Origin: CAYLZN01 sp964387935
GTDB taxonomy: Bacteria > Acidobacteriota > Vicinamibacteria > Vicinamibacterales > JAFNAJ01
DNA: 9,957 nucleotides
Direction of reading: 5' to 3'
Assembly (NCBI GenBank): GCA_964387935.1
Contig: CAYLZN010000220.1
Location: 1-9,957, forward strand
A program made the position numbers and the translations under genes. Shown in pieces: positions 1-5,320 of this stretch. Numbering within the stretch: position 1 is the first letter of the stretch; each line of letters starts with the position of its first letter. The notes beneath the pieces were generated by a model, which was not told the origin of the DNA, ran no database searches, and saw only the letters and a program-made list of their open reading frames with translations.

Positions 1-1
1 C

Positions 2-1648
2 GGAACCACGAATACGGCGGTACACGCGGGCGGCGTGCGCGGCGGCCTCGGCTACTTCACGTCGGCCACGGCCTTTGGCACCGATCGCTTCCTCGACCAG
101 GTGTCGCTCGACAACCTGCACAACAGCGGCGACTCGGTGCGGGCGTTCGCCCGGCTGGACCTCGTGCCAACCCCGCGCGACATGGTGCGCGTCAATGCCA
201 TGGGGGGCCGCGCACGGTTCGAGCTCGCCGCCCTGCGCTCGCAGGACGCTGCGGGACAGGATCAGCGGCAGCGCCTGAGCGACGTCGCGGCGTGGGCGTC
301 GTACACACGCAGCCTCGGCGCCCGCGCAACCGTCGAAGCGCTCGTCGGGCAGCGTCGCACGAACGCCCGTCTGATCCCGAGCGCCGGCGACACCCCCGTC
401 ACGGCCGCGCAGGACCGCGCGCTCGAGACGCTCACCGTCTCGACCAGACTCGCGCACGCGACCGGGACGGTCACCTGGCGCGGCGGCGTGGACGTGCAGC
501 GGTTCCCCGTGCGTGAACACTTCACCATGGGCATCACCTCGCCCGCCTTCAATGCCCCGGACGCGTCCGGATTCAACGACAACCTGGTTCCGTACGATCT
601 GACGCGAGGGGGCGTGCCGTTCGTGTTCGAGGATCGACAGACGGGCACGCTGGCCAGCGGCTTCCTCCAGACGTCCGCCCAGCGGGGACCGCTCACTGCG
701 GTACTGGGCGTGCGGTTCGATGCGTACAACTTCCTCGTGGAGGGCCGGCAGGTGCAGCCGCGAACGGGCCTGGCGTTCCGCATCCCGGGGCGGGATCTCG
801 TGCTGCGGGCGTCGTACAACAGGAACTACCAGACCCCCCCCAACGAGAACCTCCTCCTGTCCAGCTCGGAGGCCGCAGCGCGGCTGGCGCCGGATGTCGT
901 GATCGAGGCCCTCGGCGGCAGTTCGCGTCCCATCCAGCCGCAGCGGGAGGACGTCGTCGAGATCGGGGCCCAGCTTGGCCTCGGACGTCTTGGCCTGCTC
1001 GACGTGGCCGCCTACCGGAAGCGCTCGGTCAACCAGCAGGACAACAACAACTTCTTCGACACGGGGATCATCTTCCCGACGTCACTGGCGGCCATCGCCG
1101 TCGGTGGCATCGAGGCGAGGCTGACCATGCCGACGCGCCGCGGCCTGACGGGCTCGATCAGCGCGACGTCGGGACGCGCCATCTCGACTCCCCCATTCAC
1201 CGGTGGACTGTTCCTCGGACAGGACGCCATCGATCTGCTGTCGGCGGGCCCCTTCGCCATCGATCACGACCAGCGGCTGTCGGTGCACGGCACGATCTCG
1301 TACGACCCGCAGGGTCCCCTGTGGGTCAGTGGAGCCGTGCGGTACGACAGCGGCCTCGTCGCGAACCCGTCCAACCCGGCCGAAGTGGCCGCCGACCCCG
1401 ACTTCGCCGACCTGCTGCCGTTTGTCGATCTCGACGCTGACGTGCCGCGCGTACGTCCACGCACGATGCTCGATCTCGCCGCCGGCATCGACCTCACTCG
1501 CGCCGACGGGCGACGGACCTGGACCGCGTCGCTGCAAGTGACGAACCTCACCAACCAGACGGCGCTCTTCAATTTCCAGTCCGTCTTCGTGGGCACGCGA
1601 CTCGTGCAGCCGCGCACGGCGGCCGTGCGTGTGACGAGACACTTCTGA
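2..1648 (+). CDS. TonB-dependent outer-membrane receptor, C-terminal beta-barrel part (5' end outside window)
   Basis: The frame is open from the left edge, so the GTG at 35 is internal and this is the C-terminal ~549 residues of a larger protein. Alternating hydrophobic/polar strands rich in Tyr, Arg, Asn and Gly run throughout, as in 22-strand TonB-dependent barrels. A typical barrel segment is LRASYNRNYQTPPNENLL (about codons 262-279 counted from the GTG at 35), and the C-terminal part reads VTNLTNQTALFNF and ends in a terminal Phe (VTRHF), the usual BAM recognition signal. The plug domain and TonB box must lie upstream, out of view. Such receptors import siderophores, cobalamin or oligomers across the outer membrane with TonB/ExbBD energy; the substrate cannot be told here. 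No terminator with a U-tract follows; the stop is succeeded by a heptad repeat. The barrel call is confident, the substrate unknown. Confidence 0.85.
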   Translation, partial: GTTNTAVHAGGVRGGLGYFTSATAFGTDRFLDQVSLDNLHNSGDSVRAFARLDLVPTPRDMVRVNAMGGRARFELAALRSQDAAGQDQRQRLSDVAAWASYTRSLGARATVEALVGQRRTNARLIPSAGDTPVTAAQDRALETLTVSTRLAHATGTVTWRGGVDVQRFPVREHFTMGITSPAFNAPDASGFNDNLVPYDLTRGGVPFVFEDRQTGTLASGFLQTSAQRGPLTAVLGVRFDAYNFLVEGRQVQPRTGLAFRIPGRDLVLRASYNRNYQTPPNENLLLSSSEAAARLAPDVVIEALGGSSRPIQPQREDVVEIGAQLGLGRLGLLDVAAYRKRSVNQQDNNNFFDTGIIFPTSLAAIAVGGIEARLTMPTRRGLTGSISATSGRAISTPPFTGGLFLGQDAIDLLSAGPFAIDHDQRLSVHGTISYDPQGPLWVSGAVRYDSGLVANPSNPAEVAADPDFADLLPFVDLDADVPRVRPRTMLDLAAGIDLTRADGRRTWTASLQVTNLTNQTALFNFQSVFVGTRLVQPRTAAVRVTRHF

Positions 1649-1662
1649 CCTCAATCCGACCA

Positions 1663-1693
1663 TCGGCTTGCGGCCTGCGGCGCACGGCGCGCG
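1663..1693 (+). repeat. GC-rich heptad repeat, copy A of a 31-bp inverted pair
   Basis: The segment 1665-1692 divides into four 7-nt units: GGCTTGC, GGCCTGC, GGCGCAC, GGCGCGC. The whole 31 bp at 1663-1693 is a perfect reverse complement of 3687-3717. It starts 14 nt after the stop of the TonB receptor gene. No transposase or target-site duplication is evident, so it is best read as a dispersed intergenic repeat. Confidence 0.85.
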
Positions 1694-1712
1694 ATGACCC
1701 CGTGCGAGGGTG

Positions 1713-1761
1713 CACTCGACACTCGGCACCTGCCACTCGACACTCGATACTTGACACTCGG
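1713..1761 (+). repeat. CACTCGR degenerate heptad array
   Basis: CACTCGR occurs at 1713-1719, 1720-1726, 1734-1740, 1741-1747 and 1755-1761. The first two and the third and fourth are directly abutted; the others are separated by seven nucleotides (1727-1733, 1748-1754), so the 7-nt phase is kept across the whole patch. The two spacer units, such as TACTTGA, look like decayed copies. The same heptamer recurs at 2553-2566. Confidence 0.85.
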
Positions 1762-1947
1762 CGCAGTGACCTGTGTCAGAGGCGCGCACGCGACAGGTGA
1801 CAGATCTTGGCAGTTGATCGTCCACGTGGAAGGTCCGACACTGGAACATCGACTCATGGGAAGGACTGGGAGCTGCCGGCCGGTTCCGCTCGTCGCCTCG
1901 TCCGTCGGCGCGACGGGCCAGCGGGACTGGCCTTTGCGGAGGACCCG

Positions 1948-2454
1948 ATGACCTCGAAACTCACACTCACCGCCGCACTGCTGGTCGCCGCTCTGGGCGC
2001 TGCGCCCGTGTCGACCCTCGCGCAGGAGCGTCAGGCGCCGCTCCTCACCGACGCCACCGCGTTCGGCCCCGTCACACTTGGCGTAGAGGAGGGTCTGCGT
2101 CTCTGCCACGCCAACGCCTTCGGCGACGGATCGGTCCGCGGCTATTGGCTGCTCTTCGTGCTCGGCGACGGCAGCGTCAAGCCGGCAGGCGTGCAGCGCG
2201 TGCCGCTCGACCGGGGCCAGGGTGGCTGCATGGACCTCGGGGCCTTCAAGTTCTTCAGGGCGGAGGACGAACGGTCCGTGTCGCTGCTCGCCGTGCTGAT
2301 CGGCGTGCGCGGCCAGGGTGGGGGGTTCCGCAACCTGTTCGCGAGCGTCCAGCGCTTCGAGATGCTCGAGGGCGGGGCGCACGCGTACGGGGAACTCTTG
2401 CCGGCGGTCCAGAAGCCGAACCTGCTGTTGCCCGCGCTCCCGGCGGTTCAGTAG
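1948..2454 (+). CDS. Secreted protein of unknown function, 168 aa
   Basis: The start at 1948 is chosen because GGAGG at 1938-1942 sits 5 nt upstream and the new N-terminus is a clean Sec signal peptide: MTSK, a hydrophobic stretch at residues 5-19, and an A-x-A-like site STLA|Q, with cleavage predicted after Ala25. The frame stays open upstream to 1807 but that part lacks a signal peptide and protein-like composition. The mature protein is ~143 residues with two cysteines (in LRLCHAN and GGCMDL) that could form a disulfide, and predicted beta-rich segments such as GYWLLFVLGDGSV and SVSLLAVLIGVRG. The C-terminus is Pro/Leu rich. I recognise no family. It lies between a TonB receptor and a secreted protease homologue, suggesting an envelope or periplasmic role. 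An outer-membrane-associated accessory factor is possible, but this is a guess. Confidence 0.75.
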   Translation: MTSKLTLTAALLVAALGAAPVSTLAQERQAPLLTDATAFGPVTLGVEEGLRLCHANAFGDGSVRGYWLLFVLGDGSVKPAGVQRVPLDRGQGGCMDLGAFKFFRAEDERSVSLLAVLIGVRGQGGGFRNLFASVQRFEMLEGGAHAYGELLPAVQKPNLLLPALPAVQ

Positions 2455-2459
2455 GCGAT

Positions 2460-2520
2460 CAGTTTTCAGTTTTCAGTTGCCAGTGTTCCAGTTGCCAGTT
2501 GTCAGTTGTCAGTTGCCAGG
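2460..2520 (+). repeat. CAGTTNN degenerate heptad array (8 units)
   Basis: Reading from 2460 in 7-nt steps gives CAGTTTT, CAGTTTT, CAGTTGC, CAGTGTT, then a single extra C at 2488, then CAGTTGC, CAGTTGT, CAGTTGT, CAGTTGC and a partial CAGG. One 1-nt insertion is the only phase break. The array begins 6 nt after the stop codon at 2454 and is far more AT-rich than the flanking genes. Confidence 0.9.
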
Positions 2521-2552
2521 AACGCGGCCACGCAAGCGCTCGGTCGGGCAGG

Positions 2553-2566
2553 CACTCGGCACTCGG
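2553..2566 (+). repeat. CACTCGG heptad, two tandem units
   Basis: Two perfect CACTCGG units lie in tandem at 2553-2559 and 2560-2566, followed by CACGGTC, a possible decayed third unit. They belong to the same heptamer family as the array at 1713-1761, about 800 nt upstream. Confidence 0.75.
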
Positions 2567-2600
2567 CACGGTCACCACATCGTTTCTGACGGATCAGGGA

Positions 2601-2606
2601 TAGAAT
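2601..2606 (+). promoter_or_regulatory. Possible -10 element for the aspartic protease gene
   Basis: TAGAAT at 2601-2606 matches the sigma-70 -10 consensus in 5 of 6 positions and stands out in a GC-rich gap. No good -35 hexamer is visible at the normal spacing upstream. If real, transcription would begin at about 2613 and the hairpin at 2611-2638 would form the start of a ~65-nt leader. This is a tentative call from sequence alone. Confidence 0.25.
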
Positions 2607-2610
2607 TGAA

Positions 2611-2638
2611 GGGTCCCGGGGCTGTCGCTCCGGGGCCC
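2611..2638 (+). promoter_or_regulatory. GC-rich stem-loop in the leader of the protease gene
   Basis: GGGTCCCGG (2611-2619) pairs with CCGGGGCCC (2630-2638) as nine base pairs including one T-G wobble, with a 10-nt loop. It ends 39 nt before the ATG at 2678. There is no following T-run, so it does not look like an intrinsic terminator. It may instead be a leader structure or RNA-stabilising hairpin; its function is not known. Confidence 0.45.
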
Positions 2639-2677
2639 CTGCCCCCCACGGCACCGCCCCCACACGCGGAGCCGCTC

Positions 2678-3622
2678 ATGTTCGTGCGTGCGTGGACCCT
2701 GGCCATCCTGCTGACGGCGTGCCCCGTCCTGGCCGCGGCCGGTCCTTCTCAGCTGCCCTTCCGGCTCGCCGGTCCGTACATCCTGGTGGACGTGCTCGTC
2801 AACGGTGAGCATCGTGCCGTCTTCTGCCTGGATACGGCCAGCAGCATCACCCTGATCAACGACCGTCTGGCGAAACATCTGAAAGTGCCCATCGACAGCG
2901 CCCGCCGTGTGGTCACGCAGACCGGCGTGGAACAGATGCGTCAGGGCCGACTGTCCTCACTCCGCGTCGGTCCTCTCACGGTGTCCGACCTCAGCGTCAC
3001 GGTCACGAAGCTGTCGCCGATCACCGCGGTCGCACCCACGGTGGGCGGGGTGATCGGGCAGGACGTCGTCGGGACGACGAGCTACCTCGTGGACTATCGT
3101 GAAGGACTGATCGAGTTCGAGCGGGCACGGCGCGTGCGGCGCGCGCTCGTGGGCACCACCGTGCCCGTGGCGCGTGTCGGGCGCCGGCTGCTGGTCCAGG
3201 CCTGGCTCACGCTCACGACGTCAGCGGAGGCGGTGCCGATGCTGCTGGCGCTCGACTCGGCCGCCTCCGCGGTCACGCTGTTCGAGCGGACGTCTGTGCA
3301 CGACGCGCCCCTGCGCCTCGAGGGCCGCACGAAGCCCGTATGGGTCCATTCGGTCGAAGGCAGCCAGAAGGCCGTCAAGGGCGTGGCCCACGAGCTCACC
3401 GTGGGGGGCCACGTCCTGCGCCGCGTCCCGGTCACGGTCATGGACATGCCCGAGGGCTGGCAGGATCACGGACAGCACGGGCTGCTGCCCACGTCCGCCT
3501 TCGACGCCATCTACTTCGACCACGGAGGCCAGGCGGTCCTGCTGAACCCGCAACGCCTGGACCGCACGGTGGCTGTCGAAGACGATGGGGAGGCGAACAG
3601 CCCGGAGCAGCCGCGACACTGA
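2678..3622 (+). CDS. Secreted two-lobed retropepsin-like aspartic protease homologue
   Basis: This 314-residue product resembles bacterial gag-polyprotein-type aspartyl proteases. The ATG at 2678 is preceded by GGAG (2668-2671) and opens a signal peptide. Residues 12-15 (LTAC) fit a lipobox, so a lipoprotein is possible; otherwise signal peptidase I would cut near Ala21. Two similar lobes follow. Lobe 1 has FCLDTASS with Asp52, then GVIGQDVV and the strand YLVDYREGLIEFE (residues 123-148). Lobe 2 has LALDSAAS with Asp193, then GLLPTSAFDAIYFDHGGQAVLLNP-like closing strands. Thus each lobe has the Asp-[TS]-x-[AS] element and the glycine-containing flap-side motif, matching an intramolecular pseudo-dimer. 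Oddly both lobes read Asp-[TS]-Ala instead of the usual Asp-[TS]-Gly, so activity is uncertain. The C-terminal ~20 residues are acidic and probably disordered. The gene converges on the collagen-like gene. Confidence 0.8.
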   Translation: MFVRAWTLAILLTACPVLAAAGPSQLPFRLAGPYILVDVLVNGEHRAVFCLDTASSITLINDRLAKHLKVPIDSARRVVTQTGVEQMRQGRLSSLRVGPLTVSDLSVTVTKLSPITAVAPTVGGVIGQDVVGTTSYLVDYREGLIEFERARRVRRALVGTTVPVARVGRRLLVQAWLTLTTSAEAVPMLLALDSAASAVTLFERTSVHDAPLRLEGRTKPVWVHSVEGSQKAVKGVAHELTVGGHVLRRVPVTVMDMPEGWQDHGQHGLLPTSAFDAIYFDHGGQAVLLNPQRLDRTVAVEDDGEANSPEQPRH

Positions 3623-3665
3623 CCCTGATCGGACAGAACGGCGGGCAGCGATCGGCTGGCGACCA

Positions 3666-3689
3666 GCGGCCTTCTGCCGTGCTGGCCGC
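3666..3689. terminator. Possible GC hairpin between convergent genes
   Basis: GCGGCC (3666-3671) and GGCCGC (3684-3689) form a perfect six-base-pair stem around a 12-nt loop. It lies 44 nt after the stop of the protease gene, in the convergent gap before the collagen-like gene. There is no T-run on either strand, so a role in termination is only suggested by position. Confidence 0.25.
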
Positions 3690-3717
3690 GCGCCGTGCGC
3701 CGCAGGCCGCAAGCCGA
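3687..3717 (-). repeat. GC-rich heptad repeat, copy B of a 31-bp inverted pair
   Basis: This 31-bp segment is the exact reverse complement of 1663-1693. Read on the minus strand it shows the same four heptads GGCTTGC, GGCCTGC, GGCGCAC, GGCGCGC. It sits in the gap between the convergent protease and collagen-like genes. The pair brackets 2.0 kb containing two plus-strand genes. Confidence 0.85.
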
Positions 3718-3760
3718 GTGGCACATCGCGGCTCCCAGCGATCCAAACGCCGCTGATGGC

Positions 3761-3784
3761 CGTACGCCGCCGTACGCCGTACGC
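3761..3784. repeat. CGTACGC heptad array
   Basis: CGTACGC occurs at 3761-3767, 3771-3777 and 3778-3784, with CGC between the first and second unit and CGCC after the last. Each unit contains the palindrome CGTACG, so the array reads similarly on both strands. It ends 4 nt from the stop codon of the collagen-like gene (3789-3791) and, like the other patches, lies just beyond a gene end. Confidence 0.8.
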
Positions 3785-3788
3785 CGCC

Positions 3789-4640
3789 CTACTGCCCCGT
3801 CACAATCGCGCTGATCGCACCCGTCACCTGGTGCACCGTGCAGCGATTGTACGGCGCGCAGTTCGGTTGCGCCGCCGCGGTCGTCATCTGCAGCCGGAAC
3901 GTCTCGCTCACGCCGGCGGTTCCTTGCACGACCCACGTGACGGCACCGACTGCCCCCGCGGGGTTCGGCGAGGACATCCACTGCTCCGGCGAGTGCTCGG
4001 GACTGCGGTCCCGCACGAGCCAGAAGCCGACCTGCTCGCTGCGATTGTTGAAATTGCGCAACGTCGCGTCGAGCTTGATCGTCACCGGCCGCCCGGGCTC
4101 TCCCGCCGGCGTCACGGTCAGCACCGCCACGTCGTCGTTGGCGACCTGCACGATCGTGATGGCCGCGGAGTTCTGCACGAACGCCACTTGAGGGGTCAGG
4201 CCCGGATCTGCCGCCGGCCCTTGCGGCCCCTGAGGCCCGATGGCGCCATCCGCACCGGCCGGGCCTGCGGGCCCCGCCGGGCCCGACGGTCCCTGCGGTC
4301 CCTGGGTTCCCGGCACGCCCTGCGGCCCGGCTGCGCCTCGCTCGCCCGCCGGGCCAGCCGCTCCCCGGGCGCCGGTCAGCCCCATCGGCCCCATGGGTCC
4401 GGCCGGGCCGGCCGGACCCGCTGGCCCGCGCGGTCCCTGGATGTTCCAGGCGAGCGGCCACTCGCGCCGCGAGCACTCGTCGTGGCGCTCGACGATGCGA
4501 ACCTGCCCCTTCGAACTCACGCACGCGCGAATGACGCGCGTCGAGGGGTCCGAGGTCGCGTGCACCGGTGACACGAGGGTCACCGCTCCAATGCTCACGC
4601 TGCCAACCAGCATCGCCGCCTGCCGACATGACTTCCGCAT
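3789..4640 (-). CDS. Secreted collagen-like protein with Gly-X-Y repeat
   Basis: The 283-residue product has an N-terminal signal-like segment (basic MRKSCRQ, then hydrophobic residues 9-24, VHA site near 28), a short cap, a collagen tract and a globular tail. The ATG at 4638-4640 is preceded on the minus strand by GGGAGGT (4651-4657). The cap at residues 35-68 contains ACV..KGQVRIV....C...EWPLAWNIQ, a motif I know from many bacterial collagen-like proteins; Cys40 and Cys56 may be paired. Residues 69-143 form 25 uninterrupted Gly-X-Y triplets, mostly GPA, GPQ and GPM, expected to trimerise. The tail, residues 144-283, looks like a beta sandwich (VAVLTVTPAG, VTIKLDATLRNFN, ETFRLQMTT) with Cys261 and Cys267. 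C1q/TNF-like trimeric heads occur in such proteins, but I cannot assign this one. Likely cell-surface or extracellular; ligand unknown. Confidence 0.85.
   Translation of the reverse strand: MRKSCRQAAMLVGSVSIGAVTLVSPVHATSDPSTRVIRACVSSKGQVRIVERHDECSRREWPLAWNIQGPRGPAGPAGPAGPMGPMGLTGARGAAGPAGERGAAGPQGVPGTQGPQGPSGPAGPAGPAGADGAIGPQGPQGPAADPGLTPQVAFVQNSAAITIVQVANDDVAVLTVTPAGEPGRPVTIKLDATLRNFNNRSEQVGFWLVRDRSPEHSPEQWMSSPNPAGAVGAVTWVVQGTAGVSETFRLQMTTAAAQPNCAPYNRCTVHQVTGAISAIVTGQ
4212..4436 (-). repeat. Collagen Gly-X-Y coding tract (25 triplets)
   Basis: This is the in-gene repeat that encodes residues 69-143 of the collagen-like protein. Twenty-five successive Gly-X-Y triplets are seen without interruption. 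The DNA is a run of GGN-CCN-GCN-type codons, so the opposite strand also reads as Gly/Pro/Ala rich, which is an artefact of the composition. Confidence 0.9.
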
Positions 4641-4853
4641 GGCACCCGCGACCTCCCGGCGAGGCCTGCACGAGGACTCGCTGATCAGCAGTACAAGCGA
4701 GAGTCATACCTAACTCATCCATTGAACTCGTGCGGGTGCTCAGCGGCCCTGATCGACGGAATCGTCATGCGACGGACGGAATTGGTAACCGGGCGGCGCC
4801 CCGCTGGTACTCGAGATGCCCTACTCCACAGAGGACGGGATAGCGTCGTTCAG
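4641..4853. other. Upstream region of the collagen-like gene
   Basis: These 213 nt separate the collagen-like gene from the stop of the DoxX-like gene, both on the minus strand. The region contains the Shine-Dalgarno at 4651-4657 and a 10-bp palindrome at 4680-4689. A clear promoter cannot be named, and no heptad array is present, unlike the three gaps in the left part. Confidence 0.5.
4680..4689. promoter_or_regulatory. 10-bp palindrome upstream of the collagen-like gene
   Basis: GCTGATCAGC is a perfect palindrome 40 nt upstream of the collagen-like start. It lies inside a larger imperfect hairpin whose arms CTCGCT (4678-4683) and AGCGAG (4696-4701) flank it. It could be an operator for a dimeric regulator or chance; the evidence is position and symmetry only. 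Confidence 0.25.
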
Positions 4854-5288
4854 TCACTCACGCTGCGCCCTCCGGTGGCGGCAGGCGAGCCCGAACCAGG
4901 TCTGGATGGCGGTGAAGAGAACCGCGGGCCATGCGGTCATGGGTGATCCACTCTTCAGGTGTAGGCCAATCGCCCCGAGCGTGGTGGCGGTCAGTGCGGC
5001 GGCCGCCAAGGACGCGATCGGCCTGACCAGGACGGCCAGCGCGCACCCGAACTGGAGGAGGCTGGTGGCATAGACCAGTTCGACGGGGATGTCGAAGCGC
5101 TGAGATATCGCGTGACCTCGGTACTCGATCACGGCTGTCAGCGGAGCACCGACACCATACGAGATCGCGAGCAGCCAGCCCGTGCGACTGACCCAGCGCT
5201 CGCGCCCACCCGGCGGCATGCGGCTGTGTGGCAGCCGCGACCATCGAAGCCAGGATCCCCGCCGCTGGACGATGGTGTCTTGCCGCAC
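4854..5288 (-). CDS. Small four-helix membrane protein, DoxX-like
   Basis: The 144-residue frame encodes four hydrophobic segments at about residues 37-54, 69-88, 91-111 and 117-136, separated by short loops. The pattern GAPLTAVIEYRGHA..FDIPVELVY, then an Ala/Leu-rich helix, then GAIGLHLKSGSP and a last helix, resembles the DoxX-like family of short four-helix inner-membrane proteins of poorly known function. Start choice is uncertain. The GTG at 5286-5288 gives a basic, low-complexity N-terminus and lies 32 nt after argG; the ATG at 5217-5219 (Met24) gives a more usual 121-residue protein. Neither has a clear Shine-Dalgarno. Being the last gene of the minus-strand run, it may be cotranscribed with argG. 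The family call is moderate; membrane location is confident. Confidence 0.6.
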   Translation of the reverse strand: MRQDTIVQRRGSWLRWSRLPHSRMPPGGRERWVSRTGWLLAISYGVGAPLTAVIEYRGHAISQRFDIPVELVYATSLLQFGCALAVLVRPIASLAAAALTATTLGAIGLHLKSGSPMTAWPAVLFTAIQTWFGLACRHRRAQRE

Positions 5289-5320
5289 GTTCGCAATGTA
5301 GACGGCCAGCGCTGCGCCCT

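Larger units (their letters stand above)
1649..1947. other. 299-nt intergenic region with two heptad repeat patches
   Basis: This gap between the TonB receptor and the next gene holds a GC-rich heptad patch at 1665-1692 and a CACTCGR heptad patch at 1713-1761, described separately. The remaining 1763-1930 shows no convincing gene. A short inverted repeat, ACCTGT at 1769-1774 and ACAGGT at 1792-1797, could form a weak hairpin. I see no convincing -35/-10 pair, although a promoter for the downstream secreted protein would be expected here. A Shine-Dalgarno GGAGG at 1938-1942 closes the region. Confidence 0.6.
2455..2677. other. Intergenic region with heptad repeats and 5' hairpin
   Basis: The 223 nt between the secreted protein and the protease homologue contain a CAGTTNN heptad array (2460-2516), two CACTCGG units (2553-2566), a possible -10 box (TAGAAT, 2601-2606) and a strong GC hairpin (2611-2638). 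No additional gene is supported. The layout suggests that the protease gene has its own promoter after the repeats. Confidence 0.55.

Noticed and set aside
1800..1860. Possible sigma-54-like or -35/-10 promoter before the secreted protein
   Set aside because: TTGGCAG followed by TTGATC and GACACT do not meet consensus spacing for either sigma-54 or sigma-70, so no promoter is called.
1713..2566. Short regular repeats as a CRISPR array
   Set aside because: The units are 7 nt and nearly abutted, with no 20-40-nt unique spacers and no cas gene nearby.
1663..3717. The 31-bp inverted pair as terminal inverted repeats of an insertion sequence
   Set aside because: No transposase-like gene lies between them, no target-site duplication is visible at the outer flanks, and the units are part of a heptad family typical of intergenic repeats.
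4240..4713. Plus-strand frame rich in Gly-Pro-Ala, looking like a second collagen-like protein
   Set aside because: It is antisense to the real collagen tract; GC-rich Gly-Pro-Ala codons read as Gly/Pro/Ala on the other strand too. It lacks a signal peptide, cap motif or C-terminal domain, while the minus-strand frame has all three.
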